Position numbers and translations under genes: made by a program
The notes under the pieces: model-generated
Database searches by the model: none
Seen by the model: only the letters and a program-made list of their open reading frames with translations
What the model was told of the DNA's origin: nothing
Source: Pelobacter sp. UBA6812
Lineage (GTDB): Bacteria > Desulfobacterota > Desulfuromonadia > Desulfuromonadales > Syntrophotaleaceae
Direction: 5' to 3'
Length of the DNA stretch: 52,606 bases
NCBI GenBank assembly: GCA_002452265.1
Contig: DKEW01000061.1
Coordinates: 41,049-93,654 of the forward strand
In this document: positions 14,821 to 22,816 of the stretch, piece by piece
Position numbering within the stretch: position 1 is the stretch's first letter
How the letters are laid out: each line of letters opens with the position of its first letter

Positions 14821-15660
14821 ATGATTATTGCTGTGGCTTCGGGTAAGGGGGGGACCGGCAAGACGACCGTGTCCGTCAACTTGGCCCGCATGCTCGAATC
14901 TAACGTGCAGCTTTTGGACTGCGATGTGGAAGAGCCCAATGCCCATCTTTTTTTGCAGGCTGAACCGAAAGAACAGGCCGTGGTTACGATTCCCGTTCCG
15001 CAAGTGGATGAGAGTCTTTGCGACGGTTGCGGTGAGTGCGCTAACTTCTGCGAATACAATGCCATTGTTTGTTTCGGTACTACGCCCCTTATTTTTCCTG
15101 AGATGTGCCACGGGTGCGGCGGCTGCGCCATAGTTTGCCCAAAAAAAGCGATTAGCGAGATCGACAAGCGTATCGGCATGGTCGAGACTGCGCTGGCGCA
15201 GAATATCACCCTGATCCAGGGTCGGCTTGACGTAGGGGTGGCCATGGCACCACCCTTGATTCGTGCGGTAAAAACTCGCCTGAGAGAAGGCATGCCGGCA
15301 ATTCTGGATGCTCCGCCCGGAACCTCGTGTCCGGTGATCGCCACCTTACGGGATACCGATTTCGTTGTACTAGTCACGGAGCCCACACCCTTCGGTCTGC
15401 ATGATCTCAAGCTTGCCGTGGATATGATGCAGGAAATCGGCATTCCGTTTGGGGTGGTGGTCAATCGGTTCGGGGTTGGTGACGATCGGGTGCATGTGTT
15501 TTGCAGTGAATTTAACATCCCCCTTCTTTTGGAAATACCCGATGACCGACGGATTGCAGAGGCCTATTCTCGAGGGGAATTGATCGTGGATGCTTTGCCG
15601 GAATATCGGCGACTGTTCCAGAGTTTGATCGACAAAACCATGCAGCGGCAGAATGTCTGA
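14821..15660 (+). CDS. MinD/ParA-type ATPase with embedded 2x[4Fe-4S] ferredoxin domain (first copy)
   Basis: This 279-residue protein has the deviant Walker A SGKGGTGKTT (residues 7-16), DCDVEEPNAHL, and Walker B-like ILDAPPGTSCPV. A ferredoxin insert carries cysteines 67/70/73/77 and 96/99/102/106. It corresponds to the paired MinD-ferredoxin ATPases of the Desulfovibrio Orp complex. The ATPase is thought to drive cluster or protein transfer; this is inference from relatives such as Mrp/Nbp35. The ATG at 14821 has GGAGG upstream. It is followed 60 bases later by a second, diverged copy. Confidence 0.93.
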   Translation: MIIAVASGKGGTGKTTVSVNLARMLESNVQLLDCDVEEPNAHLFLQAEPKEQAVVTIPVPQVDESLCDGCGECANFCEYNAIVCFGTTPLIFPEMCHGCGGCAIVCPKKAISEIDKRIGMVETALAQNITLIQGRLDVGVAMAPPLIRAVKTRLREGMPAILDAPPGTSCPVIATLRDTDFVVLVTEPTPFGLHDLKLAVDMMQEIGIPFGVVVNRFGVGDDRVHVFCSEFNIPLLLEIPDDRRIAEAYSRGELIVDALPEYRRLFQSLIDKTMQRQNV

Positions 15661-15720
15661 GTTATGAGGTTGAATGTATCGAGCGGCATCAAGAACGCAC
15701 AGTTATAGGGAGCGACAGAT

Positions 15721-16596
15721 ATGCAGGAATTGGTAATCATCAGCGGCAAAGGCGGTACAGGTAAGACCAGCATAACAGCGTCCTTCGCAGTTCTAGCCGA
15801 TCGCCCTGTCATCGTCGATTGTGATGTGGACGCGGCGGATTTGCACTTGATCCTTTCACCCCAAATAAAAGATCGCCATTCATTCCGGGCAGGGCATGAG
15901 GCCATTATCCGTAAAGAGAAATGCAGTCATTGTGGTGCATGTCTATCTCATTGCCGTTTTGGCGCGGTTAGAATGAATTCCATAGACGCAGGGAAAACGA
16001 CTTTTTCCATCGATCCGGTTGCATGCGAGGGGTGTGGTGTTTGTGTTCGAGTCTGCCCTGAGCAGGCCATCGATTTTCCTCAGAGATTTTGTGGAGAGTG
16101 GATGATTTCGGATACCCGCTGCGGCCCCATGGTTCACGCCCGACTGGGTGTAGCTGCTGAAAATTCCGGAAAACTGGTCTCTACGGTTCGTGAGGAAGCC
16201 CGTCGAATAGCAAACGAGGGGAATCACCCTTTGGTCATTGTAGATGGTCCGCCCGGAATTGGATGTCCGGTCATCGCCTCGGTTACCGGGGCAACGCTGG
16301 TACTGGCCGTCACGGAACCCACGGTATCCGGGGAGCACGACTTGGAACGGGTTCTCTCCCTGACCCGGCACTTCCAGATTCCGACCGCGATCTGTGTGAA
16401 TAAATGGGACATCAATCCTGAGATGACGGTCCGCATCGAGGATAAGGCACGTCAGGCAGGCGCACGTATCGTGGGCCGTATCCGCTATGATCGCTCAATA
16501 ACCCAAGCTCAGATGGTAGAAAAAGCGGTAGTAGAAACAGCAGCTCCCTGTGTCGAGGATATTAAAGCCATTTGGAATGAACTCGGATTCTCATGA
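15721..16596 (+). CDS. MinD/ParA-type ATPase with embedded 2x[4Fe-4S] ferredoxin domain (second copy)
   Basis: This 291-residue protein is a paralogue of the preceding one. It has Walker A SGKGGTGKTS (8-17), DCDVDAADLHL, ferredoxin cysteines 68/71/74/78 and 102/105/108/112, and VDGPPGIGCPVIAS. The conserved order of the two suggests that they work as a heterodimer, as proposed for the Orp system. The gene ends with TGA overlapping a small possible frame at 16593. Confidence 0.93.
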   Translation: MQELVIISGKGGTGKTSITASFAVLADRPVIVDCDVDAADLHLILSPQIKDRHSFRAGHEAIIRKEKCSHCGACLSHCRFGAVRMNSIDAGKTTFSIDPVACEGCGVCVRVCPEQAIDFPQRFCGEWMISDTRCGPMVHARLGVAAENSGKLVSTVREEARRIANEGNHPLVIVDGPPGIGCPVIASVTGATLVLAVTEPTVSGEHDLERVLSLTRHFQIPTAICVNKWDINPEMTVRIEDKARQAGARIVGRIRYDRSITQAQMVEKAVVETAAPCVEDIKAIWNELGFS

Positions 16597-16703
16597 TTGA
16601 GGTGACCTTCTGTAAAGGTTTGGTTTTTGTGAATCATGATACGGAATCATCCGGGATTAGAAACCACGATAGTGTCGGTAAAATACTGATAGATGCCGTC
16701 TGA
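16593..16703 (+). CDS. Possible 36-residue overlapping peptide
   Basis: An ATGA overlap with the end of the second ATPase gene opens a frame MIEVTFCKGLVFVNHDTESS and sixteen more residues, ending at 16703. The overlap is typical of translational coupling, but the product matches nothing I know and may be spurious. It fills most of the 151-bp gap before the next gene. Confidence 0.2.
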   Translation: MIEVTFCKGLVFVNHDTESSGIRNHDSVGKILIDAV

Positions 16704-16747
16704 TTTCAATGGAAAACAATAATAACCATGGAAAAGGAGATCATAAA

Positions 16748-17086
16748 ATGAGGATCGCGATTCCACTTGCGAATGGCAAACTCTCTATGCACTTCGGTCA
16801 CTGCTCACAGTTTGCTCTCCTTGACATCGATGAAACAGACAAAAAAATTCTGAAGCGCGAAGACGTTGAAGCCCCGCCACATGAACCTGGCCTGTTACCA
16901 CCATGGTTGGCAGAGCGTGGCATCACCATAATTATTGCGGGAGGAATGGGGCAGCGTGCTCAGGACATGTTCAGTGCACAGGGCATTGCTGTATTGGTTG
17001 GAGCCATGGCTGATAATCCGGAGAATCTGGTGGCGGAACTCTTGGACGGAACGTTACAACAGGGAGAGAACCTCTGTGATCACTGA
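16748..17086 (+). CDS. NifX/NafY-type domain protein (third copy in the cluster)
   Basis: This 112-residue protein starts MRIAIPLANGKLSMHFGHC and continues with DIDETDKKILKRED, PPWLAERGITIIIAGGMG and AQDMFSAQGIAVLVG. It is the dinitrogenase iron-molybdenum cofactor fold with the HFGHC loop typical of the Mrp-associated subgroup. The ATG at 16748 has AAAAGGAG upstream. Its 3' end overlaps the GTG start of the thioesterase pseudogene. Cluster identity is unknown. Confidence 0.9.
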   Translation: MRIAIPLANGKLSMHFGHCSQFALLDIDETDKKILKREDVEAPPHEPGLLPPWLAERGITIIIAGGMGQRAQDMFSAQGIAVLVGAMADNPENLVAELLDGTLQQGENLCDH

Positions 17087-17501
17087 AGATCTCCAAACTA
17101 TCAATAACCGCAACGGTCACAGCCAATGTTTGCTGTGCGGAAACCTGAACCCAAGATCGTTTAATCTTTCTTTTCGTGCAGCGCCAAATGATGGCGTCAC
17201 AACATGGTTCAAACCCCATTAAGAACTACAGGGATATGATGGAATCCTTCACGGAGGGATCATTGCCTCGTTGCTTGATGCGGCAATGACACACTGCCTG
17301 TTTCATCGCGGTATTCAGGCCGTTACGGGGGATCTGCATGTTCGGTTTGTTAGACCTGTCCCTTTGAATGTTTCTCTTGAAATAAAAGCTTGGCTACTTT
17401 CTGGTAGCTCACCCCTGTATCGTCTCAAAGCGGAAATAGTTCTTGACGAACAGGTTATGGCTTGGGCCGAGGCAAAATTTATGAAACTTCGGGAGTTTTG
17501 A
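17076..17501 (+). pseudogene. PaaI-type hotdog thioesterase interrupted by a nonsense codon
   Basis: From a GTG at 17076 (GGGAGAG upstream, overlapping the previous gene) the frame gives MITEDLQTINNRNGHSQCLL and on to FKPH. A TAA follows at 17220-17222, and then in the same frame ELQGYDGILHGGIIASLLDA continues to 17501. Both halves match PaaI thioesterases (CxxCGNLNP; LHGG with the catalytic acid in LLDAA). The stop falls where a Gln would fit (CAA to TAA). The gene is otherwise undamaged, so the loss is recent, or two fragments are made. It would have hydrolysed an acyl-CoA. Confidence 0.75.
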
Positions 17502-18337
17502 TGCAAAATAGTAAAGTAAAAATCACGATTCTTGTTGATAATTTTGCAGGTGACGGACTTGTTTCCGAGCATGGCCTGTCGTTTTGGATAGAGACCGAAG
17601 ACAAACACATCCTTTTCGATACAGGGCAGGGTGGGGCCCTTAAGAACAACGCTCACGCACTTGACATCGATCTGGGCAAGACCGATATGCTCGTCCTGAG
17701 TCATGGTCACTATGATCACACAGGCGGTATTCCTGACGTTCTGCAAATGGCGCGTAATGTCAAACTATACGGTCATCCCGGAATTATTCAGCCTCGCTAC
17801 AGTATGAGCAACGAGGAGGTAAAATCCATTAAAATGCCACGAGAATCGATGGTGGCCATTGATAAATTACCTCGAGAACAACTTCACTGGGTTAGACAAC
17901 CTGTTTTGCTGTCCAATACAATCGGCATAACCGGTCCGATACCCCGCGAGACAAGTTTTGAAGATCCGGGAGGGCCGTTTTATCTCGATCCAAGGGGTAA
18001 GAACGCTGACTTTATCGACGATGATCTCGCGCTCTGGATACGAAAGGACGACGGACTCATTGTTTGTGTCGGCTGTGCCCATTCGGGTCTGGTAAACACC
18101 CTTAAACACATTAGGTACCTGAACCCGGGACTCCGGATACGGGGGATCATTGGAGGATTTCATCTGCTCAACGCCAGTCGTCAACGTCTCGATGAAACCA
18201 TTATCGCACTGCATGTATTTGAATCGGATAGTGTAATTCCTTGTCACTGTACTGGAGACGTCGCTGTGACTCTACTCCGCGAGGTGTTGGGTGACCGGGT
18301 GTCGTACGGTACTGCAGGGATGACATATGAGTTCTGA
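17501..18337 (+). CDS. MBL-fold metallo-hydrolase, DHPS-like family
   Basis: This 278-residue protein has the metallo-beta-lactamase zinc motif SHGHYDHTGG (near residue 70), FDTGQGG, GCAHSGLVNTL, GGFHLL and the C-terminal CHCTGD. These place it in the DHPS-like (7,8-dihydropterin-6-methyl-type) branch of the superfamily. The ATG overlaps the TGA of the thioesterase by one base (TGATG), which implies translational coupling. Substrate unknown; members often occur near Orp/NifX clusters. Confidence 0.88.
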   Translation: MQNSKVKITILVDNFAGDGLVSEHGLSFWIETEDKHILFDTGQGGALKNNAHALDIDLGKTDMLVLSHGHYDHTGGIPDVLQMARNVKLYGHPGIIQPRYSMSNEEVKSIKMPRESMVAIDKLPREQLHWVRQPVLLSNTIGITGPIPRETSFEDPGGPFYLDPRGKNADFIDDDLALWIRKDDGLIVCVGCAHSGLVNTLKHIRYLNPGLRIRGIIGGFHLLNASRQRLDETIIALHVFESDSVIPCHCTGDVAVTLLREVLGDRVSYGTAGMTYEF

Positions 18338-18410
18338 ACGAGGTCTGGATCGTTAAGGGTACAATTATCGTCAGAGCAGTAACGCCTTAAATCGCAAAGG
18401 GAGCCTCGCT

Positions 18411-18690
18411 ATGCTTGATGAGCAAAGAATTCTTGAAGCGATCAAGGTCGTGCAGGATCCGGAGCTTCAAAAGAGTCTAGTGGAGCTTGGAATGATTCGT
18501 GACATTCACGTGCAAAAAGGCCGGGTTCGGTTACCCCTGGCGCTTACGACATCAAAGTGCCCTAAAAAGAGGCCATGGTAGAAGAGGTCAGGGGGGGTGA
18601 TTAGCAATATCCCGGAGTCTCCAGCGTGGAGGTGAAGCTGACAACTTTGCATTAGGATGAACTCCGACAGCTGTTTCCGAAGCATCCCCA
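18411..18690 (+). pseudogene. Decayed DUF59/Mrp-type gene remnant
   Basis: An ATG with GGGAG upstream opens MLDEQRILEAIKVVQDPELQ and SLVELGMIRDI, the N-terminal DUF59 (MIP18) domain of Mrp-family FeS carriers. After 56 codons it ends at TAG (18579). The rest of the domain (EAMVEEVRG, SSVEVKLTTL, DELRQLFPKHP) is readable only by changing frame three times and reading through one more stop. The ATPase domain that should follow is gone. The gene occupies the 3' end of the Orp-like cluster, where Desulfovibrio has its Mrp-type gene. Confidence 0.8.
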
Positions 18691-18751
18691 TAGAAGGCAG
18701 ACCTACTAAAAATATCTCGAAACATGCTTGAGAAGGACATTACAAATGATA

Positions 18752-19350
18752 AAGGGTCATGACTAGTTTAGCTATGCCTTAGAGGTGCTAAACTGTTGTC
18801 ATGACTATGAAAAACAAGTACGCAAAAAGGGCGCACATTTCTGAGCGTAAATTTCAGCAACTTGTCCGCCTGTTTTCTACCGATCTGGATGCCTCACAGA
18901 TCGCTCGATTGACTAGCTTAAATCGCAATACAGTCAATCGATATCTCACAAAAATTCGGCAGTGCCTTGTTGAATATTGTGAGGCTCAATCTCCCTTTTC
19001 GGGAGAGGTTGAAGTCGACGAATCGTTCTTTGGTGCACGCCGCATCAAAGGCAAAAGAGGCCGTGGCGCATATGGCAAAACCATCGTCTTCGGCATCTTT
19101 CAAAGGAACGGTCACGTTTACACGGAAATCGTTCCAAATTGCTCTAAAGCCACGCTACAAGCGGTTATACGCGGCAAAGTAGCTGGGGACATGCAAAAAC
19201 ACGACTTGTGCGTTTCCGTGGCATGGCCCCAAGTACCTTCAACTTGCATCTTAAAGAATGCGAGTTTAGGTTTAACCATAGAGGTCAGGATCTCAGCCGT
19301 TTGATCATCCAGATTCTACGGAATCACCCTCTAAACTAGTCATGACCCTT
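18752..19350 (+). mobile_element. IS1595-type insertion sequence remnant with intact ends
   Basis: A 599-bp element is bounded by perfect 20-bp inverted repeats, AAGGGTCATGACTAGTTTAG at 18752-18771 and its complement at 19331-19350. It contains an internally deleted transposase gene. I see no matching target duplication in the flanks. Perfect ends with a non-functional transposase suggest it could still be mobilised in trans. Confidence 0.85.
18801..19339 (+). pseudogene. IS1595-family transposase, internally deleted and frameshifted
   Basis: The N-terminal part has the helix-turn-helix (DASQIARLTSLNRNTVNRYL), then EVEVDESFFGARRIKGKRG with the first catalytic Asp, and KTIVFGIFQRNGHVYTEIV. 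Near 19185-19215 the frame jumps, and the family C-terminus RFRGMAPSTF, LHLKECEFRFNHR continues in another frame to TAG at 19339. About 100 central residues, with the remaining catalytic residues, are missing. Confidence 0.85.
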
Positions 19351-19428
19351 GTTTTTTATAACTCAGGAGTGTCTACGAAATTGCCAGTGGACCTCAGGAC
19401 TGACACTGGCCTCGCATCCGTTGTTAGG

Positions 19429-19698
19429 TTAGAAGTATTTGGATTCATACGCCATACTTTCGACAAAGTTCGCAAGGCTTACCATCCCGTAAGTCTCCTT
19501 GGAGAAGACTTCGCAGAAAGCCAGCTGGGCAATGGTACGGGTACGCAGCAGAAAGGCGCGGTGTTTCTTGGGAACTTTGCGCAGGTAACGGGCGGCGAGC
19601 TTGGAGCGTTCAACGTTGGTCAGACTGTCGACGTAGAATTGGAGCTTTTCGAGACGGGCGGTAACTTGGGCGTTTTTACGTTGGCCGGGGGAAGTCAT
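19429..19698 (-). CDS. Conserved-looking hypothetical protein, 89 residues
   Basis: This small protein is rich in Arg, Lys and Leu (QVTARLEKLQFYVDSL, RSKLAARYLRKVPKKHR) and is predicted mostly helical, without a membrane span or signal peptide. The ATG at 19698 has GGGGAGG nine bases upstream, a strong sign of translation. It lies between the IS1595 remnant and recG on the minus strand. No family recognised. The upstream gap to recG (19699-19806) holds AT-rich sequence only. Confidence 0.65.
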   Translation of the reverse strand: MTSPGQRKNAQVTARLEKLQFYVDSLTNVERSKLAARYLRKVPKKHRAFLLRTRTIAQLAFCEVFSKETYGMVSLANFVESMAYESKYF

Positions 19699-19806
19699 TG
19701 AAGACCTCCCCGCAGAGGATTAAACCTTGAGTCGGATAAGATATATTATGTAAACCAGCATATGTATATAAGTTATTTACGGACTCAATGGAGAAATAGA
19801 TACCTT

Positions 19807-21960
19807 TCACCCGAGACTTGCCAGTTCAAGTCGATCGCCCCATCGATCTTTAAGGGCTTGCCGTAATTCTGCATAGCGGTCCGACGATAGGAACGCGGGG
19901 TCATCTGCAATGGTAAAGGCTTCCTGGCGCGCCTGTTCCAGGATGCGTCCGTCACGCAATAAGTTTGCAACACGAAAATCGGGCAATCCGGACTGTCGGG
20001 TTCCCAAAACCTCGCCTGGACCTCTGATTTCCAGATCGGCTTCAGCGATTTTAAAGCCGTCTGTTGTTGAAGCCATGACATCGAGTCTTTTTTGACCATC
20101 TTCACTGCATCGTTGAGATTTTACCAACAGGCAATAACTCTGATGGTCACCACGACCGACCCTGCCTCGTAATTGATGCAATTGCGCCAGACCGAAGCGT
20201 TCCGCATGTTCGATCATCATAACCGTGGCATTGGGTACATCTATACCTACTTCGATAACTGTTGTGGAGACAAGGATATCCAAGGCGCCGGATTTAAACA
20301 AACGCATGATACCTTCTTTTTCGTCTGAACGCATTTTGCCATGGAGCACGCCAATGTGCAGGTCTGGGTATACATGCTCCTGCAGGTACGCAGCGCCCTC
20401 GGTCGCTGCCATGAGGTCACTTTTTTCGGTTTCTTCCACCAAGGGGTAAACTATATAGGCTTGCCGACCTTTGGCAAGTTCGTCCGAAATTTTCTGATAT
20501 GCACTTCGGCGTTGGTTTTCAGAGACTATTTTGGTTTGAACTGGACTACGCCCGGGTGGTAATTCGTCAATGACAGACAAAGAGAGGTCGCCGTATACGG
20601 TAAGAGCAAGAGTTCGAGGGATAGGTGTTGCAGTCATTACCAATAAGTCGGGGTGTTTGCCCTTGTGCCTGAGAGAGGCTCGCTGTAGAACCCCAAAGCG
20701 ATGTTGTTCATCGATAATGCCCAATCCAAGTTGTGCGAACTGGACGTCATCCTGGAGAACCGCATGGGTACCCACAACCATGTGAGCTGTTCCATCACGC
20801 AGTTGTTGTAGAATTTCACGCCGTTGAGCCACCGTGATGGATCCGGTTAAAAAGACAACGGTTAAGCCAAGGTCTTCCATCCATTGGTGAAATTGTAGAA
20901 AGTGCTGTTCTGCCAAAATTTCTGTAGGAGCGACAACCGCAACCTGAGTATTGTTTTCTATAGCAACCAGCGCGGCCATAAGTGCGACCACGGTCTTTCC
21001 GCTGCCGACATCACCCTGTAAAAGACGATTCATAGGGTGCGGCGCCATCATGTCCCGTTTAATTTCGCCAAGGACCCTGCGTTGTGCTTCGGTTAGCCTG
21101 AAAGGCAACATCTTTGCTAATGGTTTTGTATATAAGTGTTCGACCTGGAACGCATGACCCTCTTCGAGCAGTACACCTCGATGTTTAAGGGCCATACCAA
21201 GTTCCAGATAGAACAGCTCATCGAAAATAAGGGTGTATTTAGCCGGACTTCGGCCCTCTTCCAATTCATTTAATGAGGAATCTGTGTCAGGAAAGTGTAC
21301 CTGGCGCAGTGCATCGGCCAAAGGCAGAAGTGGCTGTCTTTTTAAGACTTCATCAGGCAGCGGTGATACAGCAAATTCGGCAAAACGATCGACAATCTGT
21401 TTCCAGATTTTTCGGGCGGTTTTTTGAGTCAGCCCCTCTGTAAGAGGATAAACCGGTAGAATGTGACCAAAAGTGAGAGGATCGGACTGTAAAAGTGCTA
21501 ATGGTTCTTGTCCGTCAGCCAGGAACTCAACATCAGGGTGGTGAACTTCGGTTACACCTCCAAAACGTTTTACTTCTCCACAAAATATGGCTCTTCTGCC
21601 GACGGGATACTGTTTCTCAATCCAGTTTTTTCTATAATGAAACCACTTAAGACTGATGCTGCCGCTTCCGTCTCCGACAATTACCTCATACAGCTTACGG
21701 CGTGAGCGGGAGGTAGTTTTTTCACCCGAGGTGAGAACCTCTCCGAAAAAAAGCTCCCTCGAATCCGGTTTTACTTTGGCGATGGGGATAAGTTGACGAC
21801 GGTCTTCGTAGCGGAATGGCAGGGTATAGAGTGCGTGTTCGACGGTGGAAAGACCCATTTTAGAGAGTTTCTCCGCCAAACGCGGTCCAACCCCCCGGAT
21901 TGTCTCCAGGGGGGTTGTCAGATAGGTATGGCTTTGTGCATAGGTGGGCTTAAGGGACAT
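19807..21960 (-). CDS. recG: ATP-dependent DNA helicase RecG
   Basis: This 717-residue protein has the RecG wedge/OB region (residues about 1-230, with LETIRGVGPRLAEKL and VIVGDGSGSISLKWFHY). The SF2 helicase core follows, with Walker A LLQGDVGSGKTVVAL, IIDEQHRFGV, TATPIPRTLAL and VIEVGIDVPNA, and the C-terminal QLRGRVGRGDHQSYC. It remodels stalled forks and Holliday junctions. The start at 21960 follows GGAGGG; an upstream extension of the frame overlaps the DUF1858 gene and is rejected. It ends a minus-strand run greA-DUF1858-recG with short gaps, probably one transcript. Confidence 0.97.
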   Translation of the reverse strand: MSLKPTYAQSHTYLTTPLETIRGVGPRLAEKLSKMGLSTVEHALYTLPFRYEDRRQLIPIAKVKPDSRELFFGEVLTSGEKTTSRSRRKLYEVIVGDGSGSISLKWFHYRKNWIEKQYPVGRRAIFCGEVKRFGGVTEVHHPDVEFLADGQEPLALLQSDPLTFGHILPVYPLTEGLTQKTARKIWKQIVDRFAEFAVSPLPDEVLKRQPLLPLADALRQVHFPDTDSSLNELEEGRSPAKYTLIFDELFYLELGMALKHRGVLLEEGHAFQVEHLYTKPLAKMLPFRLTEAQRRVLGEIKRDMMAPHPMNRLLQGDVGSGKTVVALMAALVAIENNTQVAVVAPTEILAEQHFLQFHQWMEDLGLTVVFLTGSITVAQRREILQQLRDGTAHMVVGTHAVLQDDVQFAQLGLGIIDEQHRFGVLQRASLRHKGKHPDLLVMTATPIPRTLALTVYGDLSLSVIDELPPGRSPVQTKIVSENQRRSAYQKISDELAKGRQAYIVYPLVEETEKSDLMAATEGAAYLQEHVYPDLHIGVLHGKMRSDEKEGIMRLFKSGALDILVSTTVIEVGIDVPNATVMMIEHAERFGLAQLHQLRGRVGRGDHQSYCLLVKSQRCSEDGQKRLDVMASTTDGFKIAEADLEIRGPGEVLGTRQSGLPDFRVANLLRDGRILEQARQEAFTIADDPAFLSSDRYAELRQALKDRWGDRLELASLG

Positions 21961-21976
21961 GTCCCCTGCCCTCCTT

Positions 21977-22180
21977 TTATTTGTCGAGCGCGGCGTTGAG
22001 ATCTTTAAGAAGATCGTCGACGTTAACGCCGTGGGCATTGGCACCCTGCTCAAGAGTTTCAAACTTGGCGGCTGCACAGCCCAGGCAACCCATTTTATAC
22101 TTCATGAAAACCTGAACCACAGTTTGACCGTGGGCAAGAATTTCGTTGAACTTCATATCCTTGGTAATCTTCTGGCTCAT
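21977..22180 (-). CDS. DUF1858 redox-disulfide protein
   Basis: This 67-residue protein has the DUF1858 pattern: FNEILAHGQTVVQVFMKY, then MGCLGCAAAKFETLEQGA with Cys32-x2-Cys35, then a DLLKDLNA helix. The family occurs alone or fused to hybrid-cluster and related proteins in anaerobes and is thought to act in thiol redox chemistry. It lies 16 bases before recG and 46 bases after greA on the same strand. Confidence 0.88.
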   Translation of the reverse strand: MSQKITKDMKFNEILAHGQTVVQVFMKYKMGCLGCAAAKFETLEQGANAHGVNVDDLLKDLNAALDK

Positions 22181-22226
22181 GATGGCAACTCTCCTGTGTA
22201 TTGTTACAGATACCCGGTATTTACAT

Positions 22227-22703
22227 TTACATGTATTGAATATTGACGACTTCGTAAATCTTCAAACCGGATGGCACCTTGATACGGACTTCATCATCCA
22301 TGCGATGGCCGATAAGAGCTCTGCCTACCGGTGAGGTTACAGAAATCTTGCCCAGTTTAAGATCTGCCTCGTCTTCTCCGACGATACGATAGGTTACTTC
22401 GCTCTCGGTGTCCACGTCAAACAGGGTGACGTTGGCTCCAAAGACAATTTTATCGGTAATGACGGAGCCGGGTTTAATAACTTCGGCCCGTGCAATTTTG
22501 TCATTGAGTTCCTTGATGCGACCTTCAATAAAACCCTGACGGTTCTTTGCGGCATCATACTCGGCATTTTCCGAAAGGTCTCCATGCCCGCGAGCTTCGG
22601 CAATGTCCTGAACAACCTTGGGGCGCTCAACGCGGATGAGACGTTTTAATTCCTCTTGGAGGCTACGGTAACCTTCTTCAGTCATTGGAATGCTTTGGGA
22701 CAT
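22227..22703 (-). CDS. greA: Transcription elongation factor GreA
   Basis: This 158-residue protein has an N-terminal coiled coil (MTEEGYRSLQEELKRL, ENAEYDAAKNRQGFIEGRI) and a C-terminal FKBP-like domain (SPVGRALIGHRMDDEV). The acidic tip residues that stimulate RNA polymerase transcript cleavage are present (SENAEYD). Its length is standard. It follows carB on the same strand but is separated by two hairpins, so it starts its own transcription unit. Confidence 0.97.
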   Translation of the reverse strand: MSQSIPMTEEGYRSLQEELKRLIRVERPKVVQDIAEARGHGDLSENAEYDAAKNRQGFIEGRIKELNDKIARAEVIKPGSVITDKIVFGANVTLFDVDTESEVTYRIVGEDEADLKLGKISVTSPVGRALIGHRMDDEVRIKVPSGLKIYEVVNIQYM

Positions 22704-22735
22704 GATTCGATCTAACCCTTTTCTGTAAAAATCAG

Positions 22736-22755
22736 CGGGCGGGTAAACCCGCCCG
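22736..22755 (-). terminator. Intrinsic terminator after carB
   Basis: A 9-bp perfect GC stem (CGGGCGGGT/ACCCGCCCG) with a 2-nt spacer is followed on the minus strand by CTGATTTTTAC. It lies 61 bp after the carB stop codon and closes the pyr operon. Confidence 0.8.
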
Positions 22756-22796
22756 ACTTGTTAACCTGTTATTTCCGATTTGTATATACTCAAAAT

Positions 22797-22816
22797 GCCG
22801 CCAAAAAAGCGGCGGC
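22797..22816 (-). terminator. Second hairpin overlapping the carB stop codon
   Basis: GCCGCC/GGCGGC pair across an 8-nt loop that contains six T. Its first base is the last base of the carB stop codon. Together with the hairpin at 22736 it forms a tandem 3' end. Confidence 0.5.

Noticed and set aside
11244..18337. Cluster read as nitrogen fixation genes
   Set aside because: NifX-type domains occur, but no nifHDK, nifEN or nifB gene is present; the MinD-ferredoxin pair and sigma-54 regulator fit an Orp-type cluster.
19807..22077. Longer RecG start at 22077
   Set aside because: It would overlap the DUF1858 gene by over 100 bp; the ATG at 21960 has a strong ribosome-binding site and the usual N-terminus.
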